This document shows, in pieces, positions 1 through 10,507 of a stretch of 64,000 nt of DNA. How positions within the stretch are numbered: the stretch's first letter is position 1; every line of letters begins with the position of its first letter. Both the position numbers and the translations under genes were made by a program. The notes below the pieces were generated by a model. The model searched no databases. It was not told the origin of the DNA and worked only from the letters and a program-made list of their open reading frames with translations. Where the stretch lies: positions 1-64,000 of the forward strand of contig NZ_JAGYHF010000006.1 in NCBI RefSeq assembly GCF_018336155.1, read 5' to 3'. This DNA is from Pseudomonas rustica. Its GTDB lineage: Bacteria > Pseudomonadota > Gammaproteobacteria > Pseudomonadales > Pseudomonadaceae.

Positions 1-81
1 GAAGCAACCTGCCGTCGAAAACTTCGCAACTCATTGAATCTCAAGGAGTTTTCCGTTTCGACTGCGCCGGAAGTGGGGCGA

Positions 82-109
82 ATTATAGACATCTAGAATT
101 CGCCGTCAA
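82..109 (-). promoter_or_regulatory. rRNA-operon-type sigma70 promoter, reading out of the window
   Basis: On the minus strand there is a TTGACG -35 box (104-109), a 16-bp spacer and a perfect TATAAT -10 box (82-87), followed by a G+C-rich discriminator (TCGCCCCAC). Strong boxes plus a GC discriminator are the hallmark of growth-rate-controlled stable-RNA promoters. No ORF follows in the remaining 80 bases. In pseudomonads I recall an rRNA operon next to this tyrS, so I infer a 16S rRNA gene just left of the window. The rRNA itself is not visible. Confidence 0.7.
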
Positions 110-124
110 CCCCTATTTGCAGCT

Positions 125-1324
125 TTACTTGGATTTCAGCGTAATCCGTGCAAATGCCTTCTTGCCCGCCTGGCAAACGTGAGTCGCGCCCAGTACATAT
201 ATAAAGGAGCGATCAACCACCTCACCATCAACACGCACACCACCGGACGCCAACAGGTCGCGCGCCGCAGCCGAGTTCTTCACCAGGCCTGCCTTATTAA
301 GGACAGCGGCGATCGGCATGTCTTCAGCAGAAGTCAGCTCGATCTCTGGCAGGTCATCCGGCAGCTCGCCATCCTTCATGCGATTGCCCGCCGCGCGATG
401 AGCATTGGCCGCAGCCTCTTCACCGTGGAAGCGCGCAACGATTTCTTCAGCCAGCTTGATTTTGACGTCACGCGGATTGGCGCCTGCTTCTACCTCAGCA
501 CGCAGCGCATTGATCTCGTCCATCGAGCGGAAGCTAAGCAGCTCGAAGTAACGCCACATCAATGCATCCGGGATCGAAACCAGTTTGCTGTACATGACGC
601 CCGGCGCTTCCTGAATGCCGACGTAGTTGCCCAACGACTTGGACATCTTCTTCACGCCATCCAGACCTTCAAGCAGCGGCATGGTCAGAATGCATTGAGC
701 TTCCTGACCGTAACCACGCTGAAGCTCGCGCCCCATCAGCAAATTGAACTTCTGATCGGTGCCGCCCAACTCAACGTCCGCACGCAAGGCCACCGAGTCG
801 TAACCCTGAACCAGCGGATAGAGGAACTCGTGAATAGCGATCGGTTGATTGGTGGTGTAGCGCTTGTCGAAGTCATCGCGCTCAAGCATGCGAGCAACGG
901 TGTACTGCGAAGTCAGACGAATGAAGTCCGCCGGCCCCATCTGATCCATCCAGGTGGAGTTGAAAGCAACTTCGGTTTTCGCCGGATCGAGAATCTTGAA
1001 CACCTGAGTCTTATAAGTCTCGGCGTTTTCCAGGACTTGCTCACGGGTCAACGGTGGGCGCGTGGCGCTCTTGCCGCTCGGATCACCGATCATCCCGGTG
1101 AAGTCACCGATAAGGAAGATCACTTGATGCCCCAGTTCCTGGAACTGGCGCAGCTTATTAATAAGCACCGTGTGACCCAAGTGCAGATCCGGAGCGGTCG
1201 GATCGAAACCAGCCTTGATACGCAGCGGTTGGCCGCGCTTGAGCTTCTCGATCAGCTCGGACTCGACCAATAGTTCTTCCGCACCACGTTTAATCAGCGC
1301 TAGCTGCTCTTCAACCGACTTCAT
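125..1324 (-). CDS. tyrS: tyrosyl-tRNA synthetase (TyrZ-type, 399 aa)
   Basis: Class I aminoacyl-tRNA synthetase that charges tRNA-Tyr in the cytoplasm. The product has the HIGH-type motif HLGH at residues 48-51, the KMSKS loop at 226-230 and a C-terminal S4-like RNA-binding segment (residues about 340-399). I chose the ATG at 1324, which begins [10 protein letters not shown] as in family members; an upstream start would add 19 non-conserved residues. The length of about 399 aa fits the second pseudomonad TyrRS, which P. aeruginosa calls TyrZ, so another tyrS may exist elsewhere. The stop lies only 15 bp from the rRNA-type promoter at 82-109. The gene is divergent from the M23 peptidase gene. 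Confidence 0.95.
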   Translation of the reverse strand: MKSVEEQLALIKRGAEELLVESELIEKLKRGQPLRIKAGFDPTAPDLHLGHTVLINKLRQFQELGHQVIFLIGDFTGMIGDPSGKSATRPPLTREQVLENAETYKTQVFKILDPAKTEVAFNSTWMDQMGPADFIRLTSQYTVARMLERDDFDKRYTTNQPIAIHEFLYPLVQGYDSVALRADVELGGTDQKFNLLMGRELQRGYGQEAQCILTMPLLEGLDGVKKMSKSLGNYVGIQEAPGVMYSKLVSIPDALMWRYFELLSFRSMDEINALRAEVEAGANPRDVKIKLAEEIVARFHGEEAAANAHRAAGNRMKDGELPDDLPEIELTSAEDMPIAAVLNKAGLVKNSAAARDLLASGGVRVDGEVVDRSFIYVLGATHVCQAGKKAFARITLKSK

Positions 1325-1536
1325 AACAGACCCGCAAGGCTCAGATTCAAAGGGAACCAACCATACAAGATCGTGCACCAATTACAAGTTTTGCCCGGCG
1401 CACGGACACCAATCCACAAACGCGCTGTCTGTAGACTTGCTTAAGAGATGATTTGGTTATATTTTATACAGTTATTTCATCTTCATCATGTCATTCATCT
1501 TTTCCAATTCATCATATTTCAAAGTCAAAACTACTT

Positions 1537-2961
1537 ATGACCACAGAACCGTCTAAAGCGCCTCCGCTTTACCCGAAGACCCACCTGCTCGCTGCAAGTG
1601 GAATCGCTGCCCTTCTCAGTCTGGCGCTCCTGGTATTCCCTTCCAGTGATGTTGAAGCCAAAAAGACGACCCTGAGTCTTGAACTGGAAAGTCCTGCTGA
1701 ACAACTGACACAAGATCAAGACGCTGCTGACGCCGCTCAAGCCACAAATGAGCCTGTCAGTTCGCCATTTGCACAAATCGAAAACACTGACGAAAACGCA
1801 CCGCAAACCGCTGAAACCGAGCCAGCACCTGCCCCGGCTGCAGAGAAAGCCAAGGCTGCCAGCCATCGCGAAGTCGTCGTCGCCAAGGGTGATACGCTGT
1901 CCACTTTGTTTGAAAAGGTCGGTCTGCCCGCCGCTTCCGTTCACGAAGTATTGGCCAGCGATAAACAAGCCAAACAGTTCAGCCAACTTAAGCACGGCCA
2001 GAAGCTCGAATTCGAATTGAACCCGGAAGGCCAACTGACCAGCCTGCACAGCAAGGTCAGCGACGTCGAAACCATTACCCTGACCAGGAATGACAAGGGT
2101 TATGCCTTCAATCGGGTTACCACTAAACCAACCGTACGCACCGCTTACGTACACGGCGTGATCAACAGCTCGCTGTCCCAGTCCGCCGCCCGCGCTGGCC
2201 TCTCGCACAGCATGACCATGGACATGGCCAGCGTGTTTGGTTACGACGTCGACTTCGCTCAGGACATCCGTCAGGGCGACGAATTCGACGTGATCTATGA
2301 GCAAAAAGTGGTCAACGGCAAAGCCGTCGGCACTGGCCCGATCCTCTCAGCACGCTTTACCAACCGCGGCAAGACCTACACCGCCGTGCGTTACACCAAC
2401 AAACAAGGCAACAGCAGCTACTACACCGCTGACGGCAACAGCATGCGCAAGGCGTTCATCCGTACGCCGGTGGACTTCGCCCGTATCAGCTCGAAGTTCT
2501 CCATGGGCCGCAAACACCCGATCCTCAACAAGATCCGCGCCCACAAAGGCGTCGACTACGCAGCACCACGCGGCACGCCTATCAAGGCTGCCGGCGACGG
2601 TAAAGTACTGCTGGCCGGCCGCCGCGGCGGTTACGGCAACACCGTAATCATCCAGCACGGCAACACTTACCGTACCCTTTACGGCCACATGCAAGGCTTT
2701 GCTAAGGGCGTGAAAACCGGCGGTACCGTCAAGCAGGGCCAGGTCATCGGTTATATCGGCACCACCGGCCTGTCCACCGGCCCGCACTTGCACTATGAGT
2801 TCCAGGTCAACGGCGTCCACGTCGATCCGCTGGGCCAGAAGCTGCCAATGGCTGACCCGATCGCCAAAGCCGAGCGTGCTCGCTTCCTCGCGCAGAGCCA
2901 ACCGCTGATGGCGCGCATGGATCAAGAGAAGGCCACCATGCTGGCTTCGAGCAAGCGTTAA
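1537..2961 (+). CDS. M23 family murein DD-endopeptidase (MepM/OapA-like)
   Basis: Membrane-anchored periplasmic zinc metallopeptidase predicted to cut peptidoglycan cross-links during wall growth. The 474-aa product has one N-terminal membrane segment (about 17-34), an Ala/Glu/Pro-rich linker, a LysM/OapA-like region (about 110-165) and a C-terminal M23 domain. Its zinc ligands are visible: H336 and D340 (HKGVD) and the HLH motif at 417-419. The ATG at 1537 was chosen over the upstream TTG at 1453 because the membrane anchor follows it directly. anmK begins 3 bp after the stop, so wall cleavage and wall recycling are probably co-transcribed. The AT-rich stretch 1440-1536 carries the divergent promoters. 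Confidence 0.9.
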   Translation: MTTEPSKAPPLYPKTHLLAASGIAALLSLALLVFPSSDVEAKKTTLSLELESPAEQLTQDQDAADAAQATNEPVSSPFAQIENTDENAPQTAETEPAPAPAAEKAKAASHREVVVAKGDTLSTLFEKVGLPAASVHEVLASDKQAKQFSQLKHGQKLEFELNPEGQLTSLHSKVSDVETITLTRNDKGYAFNRVTTKPTVRTAYVHGVINSSLSQSAARAGLSHSMTMDMASVFGYDVDFAQDIRQGDEFDVIYEQKVVNGKAVGTGPILSARFTNRGKTYTAVRYTNKQGNSSYYTADGNSMRKAFIRTPVDFARISSKFSMGRKHPILNKIRAHKGVDYAAPRGTPIKAAGDGKVLLAGRRGGYGNTVIIQHGNTYRTLYGHMQGFAKGVKTGGTVKQGQVIGYIGTTGLSTGPHLHYEFQVNGVHVDPLGQKLPMADPIAKAERARFLAQSQPLMARMDQEKATMLASSKR

Positions 2962-4056
<1,095 letters not shown>

Positions 4057-4072
4057 TCAAACCGCAGACAGC

Positions 4073-4108
4073 AAAACGCCGCAGAACCGAAAGGCTCTGC
4101 GGCGTTTT
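4073..4108. terminator. bidirectional terminator between anmK and erpA
   Basis: A 9-bp stem (4077-4085 with 4096-4104, CGCCGCAGA/TCTGCGGCG) is flanked by AAAA on the left and TTTT on the right. It can end both convergent transcripts. Confidence 0.9.
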
Positions 4109-4129
4109 GTTATCTGAAACGAAGAGGCG

Positions 4130-4480
4130 TCAGATCGAGAACGAAGAGCCGCAACCACAGGTCGTGGTGGCGTTCGGGTTCTTGATCACGAAGCGCGAAC
4201 CTTCCAGACCTTCCTGGTAATCCACTTCAGCACCGGCCAGGTACTGGAAGCTCATCGGATCAACCACCAGACTCACACCTTCGCGCTCGACGATGGTGTC
4301 GTCCTCGGCCACGTCTTCATCGAAGGTGAAACCGTATTGAAACCCTGAACAACCGCCGCCCGTAACGAATACGCGCAGCTTCAAGCGATCATTCCCCTCT
4401 TCATCGACCAGGCTCTTCACCTTGTGCGCGGCACCGTGGGTGAATTGCAAAGCCGTGGGGGTGAAGGATTCGACGCTCAT
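4130..4480 (-). CDS. erpA: iron-sulfur cluster insertion protein ErpA
   Basis: A-type carrier that hands Fe-S clusters to apo-enzymes, such as those of isoprenoid synthesis. The 116-aa product is the family's usual length and carries the three conserved cysteines, one in [11 protein letters not shown] (about residues 40-50) and two in CGCGSSFSI at the C-terminus. It is a monocistronic gene convergent with anmK; argC lies upstream on the same strand, about 154 bp away across a repeat-containing gap. Confidence 0.95.
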   Translation of the reverse strand: MSVESFTPTALQFTHGAAHKVKSLVDEEGNDRLKLRVFVTGGGCSGFQYGFTFDEDVAEDDTIVEREGVSLVVDPMSFQYLAGAEVDYQEGLEGSRFVIKNPNATTTCGCGSSFSI

Positions 4481-4570
4481 GCTGACTATCTCCCGGCGTT
4501 ACGCCGCCATAATGCGTGATGACGCGCATTATCCGCTTCTCCTAGAAAATCGGTCAACTATTAGAGGAGC

Positions 4571-4632
4571 AGCGGCAAGATTCAAGCTGCGAGCTTCACG
4601 CTTGCGGCTCACAACTTGAAGCTTGTAGCTGC
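4571..4632. repeat. AGCT-rich REP-like repeat
   Basis: The stretch is built of diverged, partly inverted copies of a CTTGAAGCTTGCAGC-like unit and sits just after the argC stop. A related pair lies at 44872-44976 between prkA and yeaH. This looks like a low-G+C REP family, distinct from the GGAGCTGCC type. Confidence 0.6.
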
Positions 4633-4634
4633 CC

Positions 4635-5669
4635 TTATGGCAGCATTCCGGCATGAGACAGGCCGAAGCGCTCGTCCAGCCCGAACAGGATGTTCATATT
4701 CTGCACCGCTTGGCCCGACGCGCCTTTGACCAGGTTGTCGATCACCGACAACACCACCACCAGATCGCCATCCTGTGGACGGTGCACCGCGATGCGGCAG
4801 ACATTGGCGCCACGCACGCTGCGGGTTTCCGGATGACTACCGGCTGGCATCACGTCGACGAACGGTTCGTTGGCATAACGCTTTTCGAACAGCGCCTGCA
4901 GATCCACCGAACGATCAACCACGGTCGCGTAGAGCGTGGAATGAATGCCACGAATCATCGGCGTCAGGTGCGGAACGAAGGTCAGGCCGACATCCTTGCC
5001 CGCTGCGCGACGCAGACCCTGGCGAATTTCCGGCAGGTGACGGTGACCTTTTACCGCGTACGCCTTCATGCTTTCCGACGTCTCGGAGTACAACGAGCCT
5101 ACAGCCGCACCGCGACCGGCGCCGCTGACACCGGATTTGCAGTCGGCGATTAGCATCGATGTGTTGGCCAAACCAGCTTCAAGCAAAGGCAGGAAACCCA
5201 GCTGCGTCGCGGTCGGATAGCAACCCGGCACCGCGATCAGACGAGCTTTCTTGATCTGCTCGCGATTGACTTCCGGCAGACCGTAAACCGCTTCGTCCAG
5301 CAGTTCAGGCGCGCCGTGCGGCTGGCCGTACCACTTGGCCCACTCTTCCGCGTCTTGCAGACGGAAGTCCGCCGACAGGTCAATCACCTTGGTGCCCGCT
5401 GCCAGCAGTTCGCCCGCCAGTGCGTGAGCCACACCGTGCGGCGTGGCGAAGAACACCACGTCGCAAGCGCCGAGGGTTTTGATGTCCGGCACGCTGAAAG
5501 CCAGGCCGTCGTAGTGGCCGCGCAGGTTCGGGTACATATCAGCCACGGCCAGACCGGCCTCGGATCGGGAAGTGATCACAACCACTTCTGCCTGCGGATG
5601 CTGTGCCAACAGACGCAGCAATTCGACACCGGTGTAACCCGTGCCGCCGACGATACCGACCTTGACCAT
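4635..5669 (-). CDS. argC: N-acetyl-gamma-glutamyl-phosphate reductase
   Basis: NADPH-dependent third step of arginine biosynthesis, reducing N-acetylglutamyl-5-phosphate to the semialdehyde. The 344-aa product has the N-terminal dinucleotide-binding motif [17 protein letters not shown] and the catalytic cysteine in [12 protein letters not shown] (about residue 150). It also has the [10 protein letters not shown] segment typical of the family. The gene stands alone, divergent from hemJ (132-bp gap), and is followed by an AGCT-type repeat before erpA. Confidence 0.95.
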   Translation of the reverse strand: MVKVGIVGGTGYTGVELLRLLAQHPQAEVVVITSRSEAGLAVADMYPNLRGHYDGLAFSVPDIKTLGACDVVFFATPHGVAHALAGELLAAGTKVIDLSADFRLQDAEEWAKWYGQPHGAPELLDEAVYGLPEVNREQIKKARLIAVPGCYPTATQLGFLPLLEAGLANTSMLIADCKSGVSGAGRGAAVGSLYSETSESMKAYAVKGHRHLPEIRQGLRRAAGKDVGLTFVPHLTPMIRGIHSTLYATVVDRSVDLQALFEKRYANEPFVDVMPAGSHPETRSVRGANVCRIAVHRPQDGDLVVVLSVIDNLVKGASGQAVQNMNILFGLDERFGLSHAGMLP

Positions 5670-5801
5670 AACCTGCCCTCAAAGAACCCACTGGAAAGCC
5701 GTCGATAATAGGGGCCGCGCGGCCCTGCGACAACCGTCAAGGTGACGTGCGGACGCTCAAGCCTCTACTATCCGGGTACCGTGAACCTGGAATAACTAAA
5801 A

Positions 5802-6230
5802 ATGCTCTATTTATGGATAAAAGCTTTTCACATTGTCAGCGTCGTTTGCTGGTTTGCCGGACTGTTCTACTTGCCGCGACTGTTCGTGTATCACGCGCAA
5901 AGCGAAGACACGATCAGCAAAGAACGCTTCAGCGTCATGGAGCGCAAGTTGTACCGCGGCATCATGGGCCCGGCGATGATTGCCACGCTGATCTTCGGCG
6001 GCTGGCTGATCTACCTCAATCCGAGCATCTTCAGCATGGGCGGCTGGATTCACGCCAAACTGACTCTGGTCGTTTTGCTGATCGGCTACCACCACATGTG
6101 CGGCGCGCAGGTAAAACGTTTTGCCCGTGGCGAAAACACCCGCAGCCATGTCTTTTATCGCTGGTTCAATGAAGTGCCGGTTCTGATATTGCTGGCTATT
6201 GTAATTCTGGTCGTGGTCAAGCCGTTCTAA
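5802..6230 (+). CDS. hemJ: protoporphyrinogen IX oxidase HemJ
   Basis: Small inner-membrane protein that oxidises protoporphyrinogen IX to protoporphyrin IX in haem synthesis. The 142-aa product has four hydrophobic segments, an N-terminal His (WIKAFHIVSVVCWFAG, about residue 10) and the conserved YHHMCG and RWFNEVP motifs. Length and motifs match the HemJ/UPF0093 family. It is followed 33 bp later by the nitronate monooxygenase gene, so the two may share a transcript. Confidence 0.88.
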   Translation: MLYLWIKAFHIVSVVCWFAGLFYLPRLFVYHAQSEDTISKERFSVMERKLYRGIMGPAMIATLIFGGWLIYLNPSIFSMGGWIHAKLTLVVLLIGYHHMCGAQVKRFARGENTRSHVFYRWFNEVPVLILLAIVILVVVKPF

Positions 6231-6263
6231 CTTCAACAAGAACAGATCTTTGGGGTACTCATC

Positions 6264-7235
6264 ATGTCGCTGCCCGCTTTGCTCGAACAACGTCTGCGTC
6301 TGCCCGTGGTGGCGGCGCCGATGTTTCTGATTTCCAACCCTGAGTTGGTGCTCGCCTGCTGCCGCAATGGCGTGGTCGGCAGTTTTCCGGCCTTGAACCA
6401 GCGCGAAAGCAGCGGCTTCAAAGCCTGGCTGGAACAGATCGAAGCGGGCCTTGCGACACTGGAGAACCCCGCGCCCTACGCAGTGAACCTGATCGTACAC
6501 AACAGCAATCCGCGCTTGCAGGCGGATCTGAACATCTGCGTCGAACACAAAGTGCCGATCGTCATCACCAGCCTCGGCGCGGTGAAAGAGTTGGTCGACG
6601 CGGTACACAGTTATGGTGGCCTGGTCTTCCATGACGTGACCACGCGCCGGCATGCCGAGAAAGCGGCCGAGGCCGGGGTCGATGGTTTGATCGCGGTCGC
6701 CGCTGGCGCCGGCGGCCATGCCGGTACCTGGAGTCCGTTTGCGCTGATCGCCGAGATCCGTGAGTTCTTCGACAAGACGCTATTGCTTGCAGGATGTTTG
6801 AACCACGGCCATGAGATTCTCGCCGCACAGCTGCTCGGCGCGGATTTGGCCTACTTCGGTACGCGATTTATCGGTACCACTGAAAGTCATGCGCCTGACG
6901 CTTACAAGGAGATGCTCCTGACAGCCAAGGCAGCGGACATCATTCATACTCCAGCGGTGTCAGGGGTTCCCGCCAGTTTCATGCGCCAGAGCCTGCAAGC
7001 CGCCGGTTTCGATATGGCCGCGCTGCAAGGCAAGGGCGAAGTGAATTTTGGCGACAAGCTCAAGCCGATCAATGACGAAGCCAAGGCCTGGAAGACCGTA
7101 TGGTCTGCCGGTCAAGGTGTCGGGCAGATCGATGACCTGCCGAGTGTCGATCAGTTGATCGCACGACTCGACGCCGAGTATCGTCAGGCGCAGGAGCGCG
7201 CTGCACAGCTACCGCTACGCTGGCCTCGCCAATAA
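6264..7235 (+). CDS. nitronate monooxygenase (2-nitropropane dioxygenase family)
   Basis: FMN-dependent TIM-barrel enzyme predicted to oxidise alkyl nitronates such as propionate 3-nitronate. The 323-aa product begins with LPVVAAPMFLISNP, a typical first barrel strand. It has the FMN phosphate-binding GAGGHAGTWSPF segment (about residues 151-162) and a second Gly-rich region around ADLAYFGTRFIGT. The physiological substrate cannot be read from the sequence. It lies directly downstream of hemJ. Confidence 0.85.
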   Translation: MSLPALLEQRLRLPVVAAPMFLISNPELVLACCRNGVVGSFPALNQRESSGFKAWLEQIEAGLATLENPAPYAVNLIVHNSNPRLQADLNICVEHKVPIVITSLGAVKELVDAVHSYGGLVFHDVTTRRHAEKAAEAGVDGLIAVAAGAGGHAGTWSPFALIAEIREFFDKTLLLAGCLNHGHEILAAQLLGADLAYFGTRFIGTTESHAPDAYKEMLLTAKAADIIHTPAVSGVPASFMRQSLQAAGFDMAALQGKGEVNFGDKLKPINDEAKAWKTVWSAGQGVGQIDDLPSVDQLIARLDAEYRQAQERAAQLPLRWPRQ

Positions 7236-7307
7236 AAACAGGCCAGTCGCCCATTGACTGGCCTTACACTGCTGACCTCAATCATTCGCGACAAGGATGC
7301 CTCGGCC

Positions 7308-8258
7308 ATGAGCGACCCCCGTTACAAGATCGTTTTCGACGGTGCTCTACAGCCCGGTGTCGATATCACGACCGCCAAGCTCAATCTGGCGAATCTATTC
7401 AAAAGCGATGTGGCCGCGATTGAGCGCCTCTTCAATGGCAGCGTCGTCGCCCTCAAACGTGATCTTTCCCACGGCGATGCGCAGACATATCTGCAAGCGC
7501 TGAACAAAACCGGGATTGATGCGCGCATTGAAAATGAAACCGCCATCGAGCTGAACCTCAATGACGTCCACGAGCATGCCCCCGCCGTGGCCGAGCCTGA
7601 TTCCCCTTATGCACCGCCACGTGCCAGCGTCGGCGAAAGTCTGCCGGCCTTCGCAACGCTCAAGCCGTTTGGGGTCGAAGGCCGGATCGGTCGTCTGCGT
7701 TTTCTCGCCTGGACAATGGTGCTCGGCTTGGTGACGCTGCCGATCGTGGGTGTGTTCGCACTGATCGCCTTGGGGCTGGTCAGCGGCGAATCGACCACTG
7801 GCTTGATCATCGGCGGGATTCTCGCCTTCTTTTTGTTCCTCGGCTTTTTCATCGTCAGCATTCTGTTCAGCGTTCAACGCCTGCACGATATCGGCTGGTC
7901 GGGCTGGCTCTGGTTGCTCAACCTGGTGCCGGTGGTGGGCAGTTTCTTCCCGCTGGTGATCATGGTCGTGCCGGGCAATACCGGCGCCAATCGCTACGGC
8001 CCGCCGCCGCCACCGAACAGTACCGCGGTCAAAGTGCTGTGCTCGTTGTGGATCGTGTTCTTCGCGCTGATCTTTATCGGTGGGATATTTGGCGGGTTCT
8101 CGGCCGTCCAGGACGAATATGAAAGCAACCTGGAAAGCAGCTACCAAAGCGGTTCAGTGACCACCGATGAAATCGACGTCGAGGTCGAACCCGCAGCGAA
8201 TTCCGCCGACGAGGCAGCCGAACCGGCGCAGGCCCCTGTAGACTCTGCGAAAGAATGA
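7308..8258 (+). CDS. DUF805 membrane protein with N-terminal cytosolic domain
   Basis: Function unknown. The 316-aa product has a soluble N-terminal domain of about 90 residues (RYKIVFDGAL...QTYLQALNKTGI) with a compact alpha/beta pattern. A DUF805 region (about 120-270) follows, with four membrane segments and the family motif GRIGRLRFLAW, then a long acidic Glu/Ala/Asp-rich tail. The ATG at 7308 was preferred to a TTG at 7254 because MSDPRYKI begins the conserved part. The gene stands in line with the SDR gene 61 bp downstream. Confidence 0.75.
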   Translation: MSDPRYKIVFDGALQPGVDITTAKLNLANLFKSDVAAIERLFNGSVVALKRDLSHGDAQTYLQALNKTGIDARIENETAIELNLNDVHEHAPAVAEPDSPYAPPRASVGESLPAFATLKPFGVEGRIGRLRFLAWTMVLGLVTLPIVGVFALIALGLVSGESTTGLIIGGILAFFLFLGFFIVSILFSVQRLHDIGWSGWLWLLNLVPVVGSFFPLVIMVVPGNTGANRYGPPPPPNSTAVKVLCSLWIVFFALIFIGGIFGGFSAVQDEYESNLESSYQSGSVTTDEIDVEVEPAANSADEAAEPAQAPVDSAKE

Positions 8259-8319
8259 ACAGCGCTCCCCGCCGTGACACCCGCGTCGCCGGCGCGGAGC
8301 TGTTGCGATGGAGAATTGC

Positions 8320-9108
8320 ATGACCCGTTACGCTCTGATCACCGGCGCCTCCAGCGGCATCGGCCTGGCCATGGCCGAAGCTCTGGCCCGGCGCGGCCGC
8401 AGCCTGATTCTGGTGGCTCGACAGCGTGATCAGCTGGAAAGCATTGCGATCGAACTGACCCAGCGCTTCGGCGTCGAAGTGTTGTTCCGTGCCTGCGATC
8501 TCGGCGAGCCATTGCGCTTGTCAGGTTTTCTGCTGGAGCTGGAAGAAGGTGACCGGCAGATTGATCTGCTGGTGAACTGTGCGGGTATCGGCACTTGCGG
8601 CCCGTTCCTCGCGCAGGACTGGATGACCGAGCAGGATCTGATCGAGGTGAACATCCTCGCCCTCACCCGCCTTTGCCATGCGATCGGTAACAGCATGGCA
8701 CTGCAAGGTGGCGGGCAGATTCTCAACGTTGCTTCGGTGGCGGCGTTCAATCCCGGTCCATGGATGAGCACTTACTTCGCCAGCAAGGCTTATGTGCTGC
8801 ATTTTTCTGAAGCGCTGCGGGTCGAGCTGAAAAAGTGCGCGGTCAAGGTCTCGGTGCTCTGCCCCGGCCCGACGCGTACTGCCTTCTTCCGTACCGCACA
8901 GCTGAACACGGAAAAGCTCAACGCCAGCAACGTGCTGATGAGTCCCGAGGAAGTCGCGCTGTACACCGTGCGCGCCCTCGACAAGAACCGCGCGATCATC
9001 ATTCCGGGGCGCCGCAACCGCTGGTTCGCGTTCCTGCCGCGACTGGGTTCGCGCTGGCTTAACCGCACGATTGTCGGCATGGTTAACAAAGCTTACTGCC
9101 CGCGCTGA
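8320..9108 (+). CDS. short-chain dehydrogenase/reductase
   Basis: Classical SDR oxidoreductase with an NAD(P)-binding Rossmann fold. The 262-aa protein shows TGASSGIGLAMAEAL (about residues 8-22), the NCAGIG motif, a catalytic Ser in NVASVAAF and the YFASK active site (Tyr-x3-Lys). GGAG lies 7 bases before the ATG at 8320, so I use that start, not the ATG 12 bases upstream. The substrate is unknown. It is followed 57 bp later by the HIT gene. Confidence 0.85.
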   Translation: MTRYALITGASSGIGLAMAEALARRGRSLILVARQRDQLESIAIELTQRFGVEVLFRACDLGEPLRLSGFLLELEEGDRQIDLLVNCAGIGTCGPFLAQDWMTEQDLIEVNILALTRLCHAIGNSMALQGGGQILNVASVAAFNPGPWMSTYFASKAYVLHFSEALRVELKKCAVKVSVLCPGPTRTAFFRTAQLNTEKLNASNVLMSPEEVALYTVRALDKNRAIIIPGRRNRWFAFLPRLGSRWLNRTIVGMVNKAYCPR

Positions 9109-9165
9109 AGCAGCATAATTCAACGCGGTACACTCGATTCAGCCCAAACAACGGAGAAAACAGCA

Positions 9166-9504
9166 GTGGATACTCTGTTCACCAAGATCATCAACCGGGA
9201 GATCCCGGCCAAGATCATTTACGAGGACGACCAGGTTCTGGCCTTCCACGACATCGCCCCTCAGGCACCGGTGCATTTTCTGGTGATCCCGAAGAAACCG
9301 GTGCGCACCCTCAATGACCTGACCGAAGACGACAAGGCTTTGGCCGGGCATATCCTGTTCACTGCGCAGCGTCTGGCACTGGAACTGGGTTGCGAGGACG
9401 GCTTCCGCGTGGTGATGAATTGCAATGAAAAAGGTGGCCAGACGGTTTACCACATTCATATGCATGTACTTGGTCAGCGCCAGATGAACTGGCCGCCGGG
9501 CTAA
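9166..9504 (+). CDS. HIT family nucleotide-binding protein (HinT-like)
   Basis: Purine nucleoside phosphoramidase-type hydrolase. The 112-aa protein is the usual size and ends with the histidine triad HIHMHVLG (about residues 98-105). DTLFTKIINREIPAKIIYEDD is the standard HIT N-terminus. Translation starts at a GTG at 9166 preceded by GGAG (9153-9156). A REP inverted repeat follows the gene. Confidence 0.9.
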   Translation: MDTLFTKIINREIPAKIIYEDDQVLAFHDIAPQAPVHFLVIPKKPVRTLNDLTEDDKALAGHILFTAQRLALELGCEDGFRVVMNCNEKGGQTVYHIHMHVLGQRQMNWPPG

Positions 9505-9535
9505 GATTCACCGACCAGGCCTGCGGCTTGTCACC

Positions 9536-9622
9536 TGTAGGAGCTGCCGAAGGCTGCGATCTTTTGATCTTCGAGGTAGCAAAAACAAGATCAAAAGATC
9601 GCAGCCTTCGGCAGCTCCTACA
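9536..9622. repeat. REP inverted repeat (GGAGCTGCC family)
   Basis: Perfect 36-bp arms at 9536-9571 and 9587-9622 are separated by 15 bases. The arm core is TAGGAGCTGCCGAAGGCTGC. The same family recurs at 18487-18517 (one arm), 28045-28127, 28799-28874 and 32338-32412. It can form a cruciform or a long RNA hairpin between the HIT gene and coq7. Confidence 0.95.
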
Positions 9623-9740
9623 TAAAGCCCCCCAGTACATCCAGCACATAAAGCGCATCCAGCGTGCCGAATGACCCAGCGCAAACCTTCCCCGGCCGAT
9701 TCGGTTAAACTGGCCGCCGAGATTCTTCCCGGAGGTCAGC

Positions 9741-10388
9741 ATGACTACCCAACGTCACTACTCGCCGATTGACCGTCTTCTGCTGCAAGCCGATGCCGCG
9801 ATGCGTACCCTGCTGCCCTCCAGTGGCCAGCCGTACCGTCCGTCGCCAGCGATCTTGCAGCCGGACACGCAGATGAGCGACGAAGACACCCGCCACGTCG
9901 CCGGTCTGATGCGCATCAACCACACCGGTGAAGTCTGCGCCCAGGCGTTGTATCAAGGACAGGCGCTGACCGCCAAGCTGCCGCAAGTGCGCGCAGCCAT
10001 GGAGCACGCGGCTGAAGAAGAGATTGATCATCTGGTCTGGTGCGAACAGCGCATTCACCAGTTGGGCAGCCATACCAGTGTGCTCAATCCGCTGTTTTAT
10101 GGGATGTCGTTCGGGATTGGTGCGGTGGCCGGGTTGATCAGCGACAAAGTGAGTCTGGGCTTTGTGGCGGCTACCGAGCACCAGGTGTGTAAACACTTGA
10201 ATGAACATCTGGAGCAATTGCCGGCGGAGGACGAGAAGTCACGGGCGATTCTGGAGCAGATGCGTATTGATGAAGAGCATCATGCGGAGAGTGCGCTGGA
10301 GGCTGGAGGGTTTCGTTTTCCGGCGCCGGTGAAGTTCGGGATGAGTATTTTGGCTAAGGTGATGACCAAGAGTACTTATCGGATTTGA
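9741..10388 (+). CDS. coq7: demethoxyubiquinol hydroxylase Coq7
   Basis: Non-haem di-iron monooxygenase for the late C-6 hydroxylation in ubiquinone synthesis. The 215-aa product carries the two ligand repeats expected for Coq7: NHTGEVCAQ with [10 protein letters not shown], and a C-terminal EHLEQL with [10 protein letters not shown]. Length fits the bacterial family. A near-perfect RBS (GGAGG at about 9731) precedes the ATG. A bidirectional terminator at 10465-10492 separates it from convergent speD. Confidence 0.93.
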   Translation: MTTQRHYSPIDRLLLQADAAMRTLLPSSGQPYRPSPAILQPDTQMSDEDTRHVAGLMRINHTGEVCAQALYQGQALTAKLPQVRAAMEHAAEEEIDHLVWCEQRIHQLGSHTSVLNPLFYGMSFGIGAVAGLISDKVSLGFVAATEHQVCKHLNEHLEQLPAEDEKSRAILEQMRIDEEHHAESALEAGGFRFPAPVKFGMSILAKVMTKSTYRI

Positions 10389-10464
10389 AGTGTGATTGTG
10401 TGTTGCTGCGTTGGGCCTCTTCGCGAGCAAGCTTTGCTCCTACAAGGGGGTTATGGCAGACATG

Positions 10465-10492
10465 AAAAAGGCGACCGAGAGGTCGCCTTTTT
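10465..10492. terminator. bidirectional terminator between coq7 and speD
   Basis: A 12-bp A-rich/GC stem (AAAAAGGCGACC, 10465-10476, with GGTCGCCTTTTT, 10481-10492) closes a GAGA tetraloop and is followed by more T. The half-REP GCGAGCAAGCTTTGCTCC lies just before it (about 10421-10438). Confidence 0.92.
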
Positions 10493-10507
10493 TTGTGTGC
10501 GGGAATC

